Source: Clavulina sp. PMI_390 (taxonomy: Eukaryota > Basidiomycota > Agaricomycetes > Cantharellales > Hydnaceae). Taken from it: a stretch of DNA of 64,000 nucleotides. The DNA is taken from assembly GCA_015039315.1 (NCBI GenBank), contig WIDE01000010.1, positions 87,236 to 151,235 of the forward strand. The letters are read 5' to 3'. Positions 19,069 to 30,448 of this stretch are shown here, piece after piece. The position numbers and the translations under genes were made by a program. The notes beneath the pieces are model-generated. The model was not told the origin of the DNA, made no database searches, and saw only the letters and a program-made list of their open reading frames with translations. Each line of letters opens with the position of its first letter. The stretch's first letter is position 1.

Positions 19069-20892
19069 TTAGCGTTGAGCGAAGCCAATGGGAGGAGCAC
19101 CGGCAGTTTGATCGAAAACGGCATACACCCGCTTGAGGAAGACCTAGATAGAGTAGCGAGGAACGCATCAGTGGACAAGGAGGTGAAAATTTAAGGAATT
19201 TGATGGTACTTACATCACCCAGGATATCCTGTGGGTTCAGACCACGACTCTGGATGCTGCCGAAATATGTACCATGGCTTCCAGCTGTATAGATCAAATC
19301 ACTTCCAGGCAGTGTGTATGTCGTATCCTCGACAGCAAATCCAATATCCGGGAGGAGCCTTGGATCGACGGTGCGTGGGATCACCCACCCACCCTGCAAA
19401 AGGTCGAGCTTAGCACCGTGGATCGAGCTGTAGATTGCCTTGCACGCAAAGTCGTCCAGAAGGATGAGAGTGGTAGCAGTGTCAATGATGGCAGTATTCT
19501 TGGACGACCGACGCTTCTGGACCTTGCCGTCAATGGTCAGCGTCGGGGATGAGAATTCCCACAAACCATTGGAGGAGTCGATGGTGGCGTAAGTGATAGG
19601 GTTGGTGGTGACAGATTCATCAATGTAGCCAAAGGTATAGAAACTATCGTTATCGCTTTTGCCCAGCTGGATAGCAAAAGGGGATAGCTTGAGATGACGT
19701 CAAGTGATAGGATTGATAAACTAACTTTGACCGTAAAGATGGGTTGCGAAATCAATTTCTGGCTAATCATATTCTCAACAGGTGTGGCCTGCCGTGTGGG
19801 TAATACAGTGTTGATTCTAGCAGGAACGAGTCAGTGAACTGCGCTTCAGGTGCTGATGGATAAGATAGACGTACTCGGGGAAAGCAAGCCCAAGCGCCCC
19901 GTCAGAGGTACTCTCGCCAAGGTATGACCCGCTGAGATTTTGAGCGGCCTCGATGGCTTGGTTGGAAACAGTCAAATTTCCACCGAGAGTAATGGTATCG
20001 GAGTAAACCAAACCACCTTGACGAGGAGAACACAAATCAAATTAATGCGATAGAAGCAAGCTGCATTCCTTACTAGCAGAGCTTCCATCCCCAAATCCGA
20101 TCTTCCAGGTCAACGTCAAGTCTTGCTTTGCAGTGCTCGACCTGGTGGGGTCGTACACGTTGTGCCCGGCCCTGTCGACATTAGTGGGCAGGAGGGATGA
20201 CCACACCCACAAGTCAGAGGATGCTGGCGACGAAAAACGGCATTATAAGCGTTCGGCTTGCTTTTACACCTATGAATTTATGGACTTACCAGTGTCGAAG
20301 TCGAGGCTGACGGTGATAGCAGGGGTTCCAATAGCGACAGGAACAACATATTCCAAATCTACCCCGTATTCGGCCGAGTAGTGTGAGTCGTAGCGGGAAC
20401 ACGGCGCAATTCGTTACAAGGTAACATTGATGAGTCGCTTATCAGTTGCAAGCAGTCAAATATAATCCTGGACGAGATTTCGTACCATTCTGAACGTCCC
20501 CCAAAGGCACCTTGGTACCAAATATGGATCCATCGTCGCTGGTGATGAGGATCGCGCCTTCAAGTGTGCTATCTAATCGCAATATGGGTTAGGATACCTT
20601 TGATCCGACACAGTGACTTAAATAAAGCCAAAACTACCTTCCTGCTCCTTTTGATGGCTCTCAGAACGACGCATGAGCGTGTTGTCATGCATATAGAAGG
20701 TGCTTTGTTCAGTGGGAGCAATGTTCCATTTCCGAGCAGAACGTGCGTACTGAACATCATAGAGTGAGCCGAGCGGCCTGATTAGCATACAAGGGGAGCA
20801 TCAATTTGTGAAGGATGACGCACATCCATGGGACCATTTGGTTTCCACGCTGGGTTGCGCTTCAGCCCCAAGGTGAGAGTTTGAGACGACAT
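19069..20892 (-). CDS. A1-family aspartic protease-like paralogue 2 with DTA in both active-site triads
   Basis: ATG 20892 (MSSQTLTLGLKRNPAWKPNG), stop 19069-19071 after IGFAQR. The exon plan matches copies 1 and 3, and I found no frameshift or stop. Both catalytic triads differ. At the first, the exon-split codon is G then CA, giving DTA before SSDLW; copies 1 and 3 have G then GA, giving DTG. At the second the codons read IIDTATTLILLDD instead of DTGTT, a two-base change to GCT. The catalytic Asp residues are kept. The flap Tyr is Phe (KIGFGDGSS). The Gly after Asp-Thr packs tightly in the pepsin fold, so activity may be lost or changed. Open frame plus altered site suggests a pseudo-enzyme or a new role rather than simple decay. 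Confidence 0.83.
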
Positions 20893-22542
20893 ATCGCCAA
20901 CTCGTTGGGATCAACAAGCTACGAGATATAATGGAAGAAGAGGAGCGTGAACAGGGGAGGGTAATGTTGGTGTCAGATATACTCTCGCAAAGTGACGAGT
21001 GAAGGCGCGATGTGATGTCAGGTGTGGGGCACCGGCTTGCACTATAACGCGATACAGACTGAGTTTAGTGTACGGAAACCACGGCGTGGGGATCCTCAAA
21101 AGCGTGAGGGGTGGTGAAACTCTAAGCAGGGGATTATCGAATGTAGATAGCTACCGACTACTCCACAGTGGAGAGTGGGTGAGATGAGGGAGAACAACGA
21201 TCGATCAACGTTTTGACGTCTTGCTCACTCATCTGCCAAGAAACGGACGCGATACTCGTTATGCTCAGGACATATATCGTTGCCAAGCTTTGATTTGGTC
21301 CCTTGAGGGAAACAGGCGAATGGTGCCTGGCGTTATAGTATCAAAGCAAATCCGTATTGACAAAGGGGATTCGTTCCCAGGCGAGAATAAATGAGCTATG
21401 ACCGCTTGATATCAGTGTACGTTGAGGAACCTGGACATCACCTTGTGTTCTCTAACTTGCCGCGATAGGTGGGGCCGGTGATACGTCGTGGAGCATACGT
21501 CTGTGGCACACCAACCACACCGCGCCATTATCAATTTGTCCTTTTACTTTCATGAGTAACTGAACCAATGCCAAGCCGTCGTCGTAGATGTCTTGGCTAG
21601 CGCCTCACGGGATTTGTCTCCCGGTCTTCCGCGAAGGTATCATATTGAGATCTACTCAGGAACCGATTGGACATCGACCAGTGTCATGACTTCGTATATG
21701 CAAACGAAGGGCCCGACGAACGCCAAGGCGACATCGCTGTACGCTGAGGAGTCGTGGACGAGTGACATGAAGGGGGCTCTTTGCGTAGGGTGGATGTATG
21801 AGGAACGACCAACGCAACGATCTAAAGAAGTGAGGTTTCTGAGAGTGGAGGTTATTTGAATCGACTGTTATGGCAAAGTATCGGGGCCGCAACGAAACAA
21901 GAAAGGCTACGGCTTCGTCCACCAGTCGCGATCGGAAAAAGGTAAATTAGCCATCAGGATAGAGTTAACGCTCAGAAAACACTCTGAATTGCCCCTAGTT
22001 CTAGGTAGCAGGAAGTCGAGGGGGGATAACATTGCGAAGCCAGCGGAGAGGAGCCCATTGAGAGACAGATGAGACTAGCCAAAATCGCAGACCTCCGTGC
22101 AAGCGTGGGCATACACAGGAAAACAACTTGATGCTTTGCACTTTTTGCGAGATAGCTGCGTCGGCTACTCTGAACTCACGACCATGCTACATTTCAACTC
22201 CTCGGGTGGCAGCGTGTTCAGGGCAGCATAGAGTGATCTTCAACTTGGGACGAAATGAACATCCTTTGTATCGTGAAACTTCTCGGGCGAAAAACAAATA
22301 GGGCGTATCACGGATTCACTTGGTCTTCTCCAAGTTTCAAAACCCTAATAACCGAGCATAACGAAGAAGTACAACATTGATTGAAATATGGATTTTGTCA
22401 GTGATAGGACCACAGTTAACAGTACAAGGGCAATTCAGGTAAATTTTCAGCGAGATGTGTCAGACCTTGACATTGTATCGGTCATGATCCAGATCCATGC
22501 AAAGAAACAAGGTGCTACAGGCTACCATGAGGCAATCAATAT
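20893..22542. other. Duplicated upstream flank of protease 2
   Basis: Holds the protease 2 upstream block (about 21190-21380) and, at about 21555-21750, a stretch recurring at about 25025-25200 upstream of protease 3 (shared CGCCTCACGGGATTTGTCTC). No gene is supported. The right end near 22365-22410 matches the sequence around the transposon insertion at 13020-13110. Confidence 0.65.
21190..21380 (-). promoter_or_regulatory. Conserved upstream block of protease paralogue 2
   Basis: Same elements as in copies 1 and 3 (CTGCCAAGAAACG, GCCAAGCTTTG, GTGCCTGGCGTTATAGTATC). The TATA-like position of copy 3 (TTTTATATCTC on the plus strand) here reads TTTTGACGTCTTG at 21211-21223, so that TATA match is lost. 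Confidence 0.5.
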
Positions 22543-24304
22543 TCAGCGCTGAGCGAAGCCGATACGAGGAGCTCCAGTTGTCTGATCAAAGATAGCATAA
22601 ACGCGCTTGAGGAAAACCTGAATGGAGTTTGGGGCATAGATTCAGCGGAAAGGCCAGTAGAAGAGTCAACTAATTGCTTACATCGCCGAGAATGTCCTGC
22701 GGGTTTTGGCCACGGCTCTGGATGCTGCCGAAATACGTGCCATGGCTGCCAGCCGCGAAGATCAAGTCACTGCCAGGGATCGTGTATGTCGTCCCTTCGA
22801 CAGAAAACCCAATGTCGGGGAGGCTAGATGGGTCCACAGTTTTGGGAATGACCCACCCACCCTGGGAGCGATCAAGCTTGGCGCCAGGAATTGAACCATA
22901 AATTGCCTTGCACGCCGCGTCGTCCACGAGGATGAGAGTGGTCCCGGTATCAGCGATGGCGGTGTTGTTTGACAATGCACGCTTGTGGACTTTGCCGCCG
23001 ATAGTGAAAGTGGGGGAGGAGAACTCCCAGAAACCGTTGGAGGGGTCGATGGTGGCGTAAGTGATGGGGTTGGTGGTGACAGATTCGTCGATGTAGCCAA
23101 AGGTGTAAAATCCCTCGCTGTCGCCTTTGTCAAGCTGGATGACAAGACAGTGTTGGTTGAGAATATGGTCGGTTGTCACCAACGTCTTGGCGGCTAAGAA
23201 CTAACCTTGGCTGTAAAGATAGGCTTCGAGAGCAGCTTTCCATTGATCATGTTCTCGACAGGCGTGGCTTGCTGCGTAGGAGCGATAGTGTTGATACTAG
23301 TGAAGTTTGGTTTGGTATGCCTGAACTAATTTGAGGACAACACGGACGTACACAGGGAACGCAAGACCAAGCAGCCCGTCCGAGGCATTCTCGCCGAGGA
23401 ATTGCCTGCTAAGGTTATTGGCAGCCTCAATGGCTTGGTTGGGGACAGAAAGGTTCCCTCCGAGAATGATAGTATCCGAGTAAACCAAGCCACCTTGGGA
23501 AGGAGAGTCAGCTAATGAGCTGCGATGAGGCCAGCTCCTACATACGGGCGGAGCTTCCGTCGCCATAAGTGATCCTCCAAGTCAAGCCCGACTTCTCCTT
23601 TGCTGTGGACGACTTGGTGGGATCGTACACATTGTGCGCACTCTTGTCAACATTTGAGGGTAGTAGGGAAGACCACACCCACAGGTCGGAAGATCCTAAA
23701 CGAGAGAATATATTATCTTTATCCGCTCGATGAGGTCTCTCATTAATGTAGAGACTGACCAGTGTCAAAGTCGAGGTTGGTAATGACGGGAGGAGTGCCA
23801 ATCGCGACAGGAACAACATACTCCAGATCTAGATTAGGTTAGGCAATAAACAATATTGTTAGCTGCCTGCCATTTGCCGATCATCGAAAGCCTGGTGGAT
23901 CAGAGGATTGCATACCGTTCTGAACATCATTCGCTGGCACTTTGGTGCCAGACACAGATCCATTGCCAGTGCTGATGAGCGCTGCTCCCTCAGTCGTACC
24001 CTCTAACCGAAAGGGTTCAATAGATTCTCGAGCCGGAAAGGTAACGATAAATTCAAACCTTCTTGCTCCTTTTGATGATCCTCAGAACGACGCATCAGCG
24101 TTTTCTCATGGACGTAGAACATAGTCTGCTCGGTGGGAGCAATGTTCCATTTACGAGCAGAACGCGCATACTAAATTCCGCCAGGTATCATATTTAGCGA
24201 AACATAGAAGTAAATGGATATGGGAGATGACGCACATCCATGGGACCGTTAGGTTTCCAAGCTGGGTTGCGCTTCAGCCCCAAGGTGAGTTTCTCAGCTG
24301 ACAT
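22543..24304 (-). CDS. A1-family aspartic protease, paralogue 3, canonical active site
   Basis: ATG 24304; exon 1 is 24304-24236 (MSAEKLTLGLKRNPAWKPNG...), with a GTGCGT donor. Exon 2 starts YARSARKWNIAPTEQ. The first triad DTG-SSDLWVWSSLLP is split by an intron after the first base of the Gly codon. The second is IADTGTTLILVDD. The flap keeps Tyr (RITYGDGSS), so this copy has all the residues expected of an active pepsin-like enzyme. The C-terminus is VFLKRVYAIFDQTTGAPRI then GFAQR. As in the other copies there is no N-terminal hydrophobic signal. The N-terminal basic region may act as a propeptide. It is the likely functional reference copy of the array. Confidence 0.87.
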
Positions 24305-24604
24305 TTTGACGATTCGATGCAGTTTCGCAAACTATAGGACGTGACGCAAGAGGATGAACATGGGATAGGAATGGAGAAGTATTAGACTCTAGTATATCCT
24401 CGTAGAATGATAAGTGGGAGCGCGATGCGAGGCTGGACTCGGCGCGCAACCTTCCAGTTGTAATGGAGCGAAGGCTCGATCTGGTGCGCGAACTGTGGAA
24501 GTCTCGAATAGCGCAGCGAGTGCTAGACCTCTAGCAAGGGATCATCGGGAAAGATGGTCAACCTACCAACTATTCCAAGTGGAGACTGTGGAAGATGAGG
24601 AGGG

Positions 24605-24815
24605 GATCGACGGTCAACCGATCCTTTTATATCTCATCCATATACCTGCCAAGAGATGATGCGAGGCTCATTTCATCCAGGACATATGAGAGAACATCTC
24701 GCGCTGCCAAGCTTTGCTTCGATCTCTTGGATAGGAGTCAAAGATGTTGGGAATGGAGGTGAATAGTGCCTGGCTTTATACTATCAAAGCAAATTAATAT
24801 TACCAAAGGGGTGTC
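24605..24815 (-). promoter_or_regulatory. Conserved upstream block of protease paralogue 3 with TATA box
   Basis: On the minus strand a GATATAAAAGG TATA box lies near 24624-24634, about 325 nt before the ATG. Further out are the shared GCCAAGCTTTG and TGCCTGGCTTTATACTATC pieces, also present upstream of copies 1 and 2. Confidence 0.6.
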
Positions 24816-25641
24816 AGTTCAAGATACGAATAATGAATAATGAGCTTCGAACATACCTCTTGATGTCACCGCAAGTGAAGGAAAGTGGGATACCTCTTGT
24901 ATTCTCTGATTGCATCATCGTTGGAGAGAGTGGGGCTGATGATGAGTTGTGGAATGCATGTCGCAGCACATCGCGCAATGATTTAATTCAACCCTACACT
25001 GTCACGAGATGCGGGGTAGCTGAATCACTGCCAAGCCGTTGTGTGGAATGTCTTGGCCAGCGCCTCACGGGATTTGTCTCCCGGTCCCTCAAGCGGATAT
25101 CGTATTGAGTCCTATTCAGGAACCGACCGCAGATCGTCCAGCAACATGGTTCCGCATATGCAAATACTGAGCACCATGGGCGCCAAGATAGCACGTCAGT
25201 GCGCCAAGGTTTTGGAGACGGGTGTTGCATGGGGGGACGGGGTTATTGCGAGCAAGGGAAGAAGAGGGCGAAAGACATGTAGCGATCTGTTCATAAGTTG
25301 AGAGGTATTGTATGCTGAATTGAATAGAGCTCGCACCGCAAACCGGAATCGCAAGAGGTAGAGTATTGATGGCTTTATCCACTCATCAGGGAACATATAG
25401 TAGGCGGGATCAGGATAGTCGGAGTACAAGCATATTATGCGAAGCTTCTAGGATTATGCTCGCTATCATGGAAGCATGAACACCTCCGGATACCTTATAG
25501 CGACGTTTCGCTTCGCTACAGTTGGCCTTGTAGCGCCTACAACCTGCTGAGAGAGGCACATGAAGCCCTAGAATTCGAGGCCAGAACATTGAGAAATCAG
25601 CTAGGACAAACCGAGCGGACAAAATGATGCAGAGAATCCTG
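24816..25641. other. Upstream flank of protease 3, segmental duplicate of the flank of protease 2
   Basis: About 25025-25200 aligns by eye with about 21555-21750 with scattered substitutions and small indels. No gene supported. The right end is the 3' flank of the F-box-like pseudogene. Confidence 0.55.
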
Positions 25642-27155
25642 CTAGGACATTGAATCATGATCAGAATGCCAATTGAACCACGGCTCCCGGAGCCACCGTG
25701 CATCCCAGGAAGGCTCCCGATCTTGATAAAACCGATTAAGATGTCGTTCACAAATGGCCGCAGTATGTGGCCATTGCATTTCCTGGAGCTCGCCATTGAT
25801 ACTTGGTTCTATGGGATAAAGGGAGAATTGTAGATCGGCACCGCCACAATGGTCAACAGACCGCAGGAGGGCCGCCAACATTTCATCCTCAGATGGAAGA
25901 ACATCTCCAGTCCCATAACCTTCATGTGGAAGGTGAATATGTAATCGCCGGAGATATGCATTGCCACAGGCGAGACTGGAGGTCTGGCTTGACAAATTGA
26001 ACAGAGTCTGTAACGCAATGACGAGTTGCTCAAAGGAGCATTCCTTGATCGAGAGTTCCTCCAAGTGCGGTTGTCTGCGAAAGAAGGGAGCGATCAGAGC
26101 AGGAGTGTTCATGAGCTCCAGCATGACTACCTGACGAAGAGCCGGTAAAGCTGGTTGGTCTGAACGTAAGAGAAAGGAAGTCGGCTCCTCCAAATCGAAA
26201 TATTTACCATAACAGATGGTCTCGAGGAGAGGTGCCTCTATGAGAGGACACAAGTAAATGGGGGTTCCATCTAACTTGAGGGAGCGCAACTGAGGAAACT
26301 TGAGGGGCGACTCTTGATAATGATCCCCATACTGGAAGTCGCTCGAATAGAGGTGCTCCAAAGTATGGCATTCCTTTAGCAGGCTGATTACTGGTTTAAT
26401 ACCGCACCATCCATCAAGACGGAGGCGCGTGAGTGATCCAGTGTTGAGAGGAGAAAGGCCATGCAGGGATGGCGTTGCAACGTAGCTATCTGAATCACTG
26501 TTGCATATGGAGAGTGAAAGCAGAGGAGTGATCCCCAAGTGGGTGGGGAAGATGGACCGGATACTTTTTTCGATAGGTTCCTCAGACCCCCGCCAGTAGT
26601 AGGAGAGATGTCTAAGGCGGGAAGCTCGACACCGCCTATTAGAGACGTCACTACTTCTATATCGTGCAGTCTACTCAATAGACTAACGCTTCGACAGCGG
26701 GGTAGATGGGGCTTGAGGATTGCGTGGAGCACTTCATAAGGAGTATGGTGGTGGGGAAGGCTCGTGTCCAGTGGTGGCAGCGCTCCGATGGCAAAATCAA
26801 ATGGGAGAGGGTGAGATCTCTCTAGTCTCGCTTGTAGAGCATCTGGCGAGGTGACGCCATTTACTCGGCCGCTAAATAGGCGAATATCGACAGAGGTCCA
26901 GCACGATGGTGTATGACATGTGATAGACCGAAACCTCGAGCACGTTGAGGCTAGTACGGATCTGTACTTTTTATACTCACTGATCGACCATTCAATCCTT
27001 TGAGCCTCTCGATACTCAGCAGGCTGGGCGAATACAGGGGTGGGGAGCGAAAATATCTCGCCCAACAATTCGGTAGGGAGGGAGAGGATTGGAGACGTAG
27101 CATTCTGATTCTGATTTCGGGGGAACGGTAGGTCAGGTACTTTAGACAGCCCCAT
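25642..27155 (-). pseudogene. F-box-like protein, copy 2, one frameshift
   Basis: ATG 27155 opens a frame with the family start ILSLPTELLGEIFSLPTPVF and the EWSISEYKKYRSVLASTCS block. It stays aligned with the paralogues up to GGVELPALD. At about 26610 one base is missing relative to the family pattern (paralogues read ELPHLLHISYHWYN and ELPMLEHLSYHW). After the shift a second frame gives HLSYYWRGSEEPIEK and carries on to the family ending EPWFNWHSDHDS with stop at 25642. Both halves are otherwise well preserved. It is either a recent pseudogene or a single-base assembly error. Confidence 0.8.
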
Positions 27156-27448
27156 AGTGAGGGGAAGAAGAAGTGCTGTGAGGATCCTAGGTGTGTTGAG
27201 CCGTGGACTCGGTCCCTTCAGCCCTGTACAAGAACATCACACACCACTGTAGCGTGTGAACCAAACACTTTGCGACAGAGAAAGTGTAAAGTAAACATTC
27301 ATGCTGGGACATATCCCAAGAGTTGAAAAATATATCATATTCCGCTGTAGTCTTGGTACAATCTTTGGATGTCCATTTTAAGATCTCCTAGAGTATGAAT
27401 TTGGGTCCGATCTCAATATACTAATGACATTATGAGAGTCGTGAGTGA
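27156..27448. other. Intergenic region between two F-box-like loci
   Basis: A 293-nt spacer, presumably the promoter of copy 2 and the 3' UTR of copy 3. Nothing else seen. Confidence 0.4.
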
Positions 27449-28975
27449 CTAGGACATGCAATCTTGGTCGTGGTGCCATTTAAACCATGGGGTTTGGAGC
27501 CAACTGACGTCCCAGTGTGGCTCCTGTCGTCGAAAAAATCTTTCTGGATACTGCTCGCAAAGGGCTGCAGTTTTCGGCCATTGTTCCTCGTCTGGGAGCA
27601 TCCCAGGTCGGCCTTTCAGCAACGGAGGGAGGCATATTTCAAGGTCAGCCGCGCCAAGGCGATTGACAGATTGCAGGAGAGTGGCCAACACTTGGTCGTC
27701 GTCGAGTGGAATGCCCCGATCCTTGATCCTCAGCCGCGCCGAATGTGGAGGGTAGATGCCTAGTCGTTTAAGATACGGGTTTCCTCCATTGAAATTAGCG
27801 GCGGCTTCTGGTAGATTGAATAACGCATTGAGCGCTACCTCCAGGTGCTTAAATTGGCACCGCTTGAGCACGATTTCCTCAAGAAACGGGTGTCGACGAA
27901 AGAAGGGAGCTATAGCATCGACGTCATGTACAAGCTCAAGCCACATCACTCGACGTAGAGCTGGGAGAGTGGGTTGATCGGAGCGCAACAGGAAGCATGG
28001 CCGCCCAAACGCATCGCTGGGGCGGCCGAACTGGATATCTTCGAGGAGAGGAGCTTCAATAGGAGGCAAGAAGTACATGGGATGTGCAAAGAGACTCAAG
28101 GAGCGCAGATGAGGAAATATGAGAGGAGTGCCTTCATAATATTCTTCTCTTTGGACGTGGGAGCCGCGCCAAAGGAGATGCTGGAGAGCCAAGCATTCCT
28201 TCAGGAGGGTGATGACCCTCCCAGCACTGAACCACCCTGTGAGACTCAGGCGCGTCAGTGATGCCAAGCAGGATAGAGGTAGATCAATTGATATGGTTGG
28301 CAATGGATTCTCCACATAATCTCTAATGGACAATGAGAGTAGAGGGGGAAGCCTTTTGGTAGTGGGGAGGATAGAAAGAACCAGGTTGTTGTTGTCCACG
28401 ACAACGTTATACCAGTGGTATGAAATATGCAAGAGGTGAGGAAGCTCTACGCCTCCTATAAGATATCGCAGACTATCCAGCTGGCGTATATTACTGAGCA
28501 AGCTGATGCTCCGACATCGGGGCAGGTGAGGCTCAAGGATCATGTGGAGTACATCGTAGGGCTCGTGGTAGTGTAGGACATCTGCATCACGAGGTAGAAG
28601 CAAGCCGATGACAAGGTCAAAGGCAAGTGGGTAAGATCTCTCCAGTCTCGACTGTAGGGCATTTGACGATGTGACTCCCTTCGTTCGATCGCTGATCAGC
28701 CGAACATCTACAAAGGTCCAGCACCGCGGGGTATTTTGAATAACGAACATAAATTTGGAGCATGTTGAGGCTAATGTGAGCCTGTACTTTTTGTACTCGC
28801 TGATTGTCCACTCAGTTCCTCGAGGTCCATGTTGAGGGGCAGGCTGGGCAAAGATAGGGACAGGGAGCGAAAATATCTCGCTCAATAATTCAGTGGGTAG
28901 GGAGAGGATTGGTTGCCTAGAGTTATGTTCTCTCGAGGGGGTTATGGTGCCCGAGGTTGGGAGGGACGAGTCCAT
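27449..28975 (-). CDS. F-box-like protein, expanded family, copy 3
   Basis: An intronless 508-aa frame from ATG 28975 (MDSSLPTSGT). The frame stays open further 5', where another ATG at 29032 is possible. It has the F-box-like start ILSLPTELLSEIFSLPVPIF, the block EWTISEYKKYRLTLASTCS and PRCWTFVDVRLISDRTKGVT, then leucine-rich-like repeats (LASLTRLSL, FPHLRSLSL, PPIEAPLLEDI), and the ending PERFFRRQEPHWDVSWLQ with PWFKWH. It is closest to copies 1 and 2 on this strand. No other domain is visible. Confidence 0.83.
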   Translation of the reverse strand: MDSSLPTSGTITPSREHNSRQPILSLPTELLSEIFSLPVPIFAQPAPQHGPRGTEWTISEYKKYRLTLASTCSKFMFVIQNTPRCWTFVDVRLISDRTKGVTSSNALQSRLERSYPLAFDLVIGLLLPRDADVLHYHEPYDVLHMILEPHLPRCRSISLLSNIRQLDSLRYLIGGVELPHLLHISYHWYNVVVDNNNLVLSILPTTKRLPPLLSLSIRDYVENPLPTISIDLPLSCLASLTRLSLTGWFSAGRVITLLKECLALQHLLWRGSHVQREEYYEGTPLIFPHLRSLSLFAHPMYFLPPIEAPLLEDIQFGRPSDAFGRPCFLLRSDQPTLPALRRVMWLELVHDVDAIAPFFRRHPFLEEIVLKRCQFKHLEVALNALFNLPEAAANFNGGNPYLKRLGIYPPHSARLRIKDRGIPLDDDQVLATLLQSVNRLGAADLEICLPPLLKGRPGMLPDEEQWPKTAALCEQYPERFFRRQEPHWDVSWLQTPWFKWHHDQDCMS

Positions 28976-30448
28976 CGAGCGACAGAGATAGGGCTGACCA
29001 AAATTGCAGACAGGTGGATGCACACAGAGCATAACAACCTGATGCTTCACCAGTAGCCTGAGAAAAAAAATGGGGATATGTCACAATAGCATAGTACCGT
29101 CTACTTACGATGATGGGGCCTTTTAAGGCCTCGGGTATGCTGTCACAGACAAATAATCATTTATTGACACAACACTTGGATGGTGACAAACGCCTCAAGC
29201 TCACGAAATTCACAACCGCACTTCTCAAGTTGAACGGCAAAAAGACAAGTATGCATTTTTGGGGGGAGGTAAGCGACGATGAGATGGGATGGGACCGGAC
29301 GGCTTGGCTGGCTAGGGGGGAATACTCGGATGTAAAAGCACAATCGACAAAAAGAAAGATAGCAAGATGGCGAGGAAAGTGTGATAGCAAGACGAAGTGG
29401 GGTTGAAGGACGGATTGAATGTCGAAAAGCAAGTGGAAGCGACAAACCAGCCAAGGGATGTACAGCGAAAAAACATTTATGAGATGTGAATGACGATGGA
29501 TTGTGTGAGAGATGTGATGTTGTGGGGTTGACCCTCCCGGTTAGACGCGCCTATGTGGACTTGAGAAACAAGTGTATAAATAGAGACAGAGAGACAGAAA
29601 AGAGAATCGAATGCAGCAAGAAGAGAGAGATCGAGAGAAGAGCGAAGAGCAAAACTGGAAATCGTGTCTGTATTTCGAAACGGAAACAAGGATGCGGTGA
29701 ATGCGAGCAAGTGATGGATAAATAATACGACAAGAGAGAGAAAGAGGTATATAAGATCCAGCCACCAGTCCGGATGACTGACTACCTCAATTGACTGGAG
29801 GTAGTAAGCCAGAGGACCAACAAGCTGATGGTGATACACACAGGGTAGAACAGAAAAGATAGAGAAACAACAGAAGAGGCGTCAACGGGGATGGGGTCAT
29901 GAGACAGAGAAACAAGAAAAAGAAGAGAAAAGAAGAAAAGCGATATGTTTGAAGAATATGAATAGGTTAACCACGAATCCGAATCCAAGGGTATCGCAAG
30001 CAGATAGTGCATGTTGGCAGACGTCTGCTTGCGATCGGAAGAAACGAACCAACCAGGAATCACAAGAACAAGAACAACAGTGAGAAAGAAAGAACAAAAG
30101 ATAAATAGACGTCGAGCCAAGTCCTTGGACCGGAAATTTCCATGAGATGGCGGGTATCGAGAGGGTGTCGGGCGATACCCAGGTGTTATACAAGCAAGTG
30201 GAGGAGTGAAGAGTGAGAATGAGGAGCAAGCAAGGATGGTGCAAGATGAGTTGAGTGAAGCGGCAGAACGAAGGAGAGTGCGAGTTGGAGAGCGAGTCAA
30301 GGACTGGTGTGACGACGATGGCGGATAGATGATAGAGGAGCGATAACTTGAAGGGATGCGTGGGCGACGAATGTGAAAGCAAGGAGCGGGGGGATAGAGA
30401 AAAGCAGACCGAGACGTCTATCAGATGATGAGAGGAGAAAAGAGATGC
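28976..30448. other. Intergenic region downstream of the transcription factor gene
   Basis: 1.5 kb of purine-rich (plus strand) sequence with many GAGA and AGAA runs, presumably the F-box promoter at the left and the 3' UTR of the transcription factor at the right. The short frames on both strands are low-complexity and unsupported. Confidence 0.45.
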
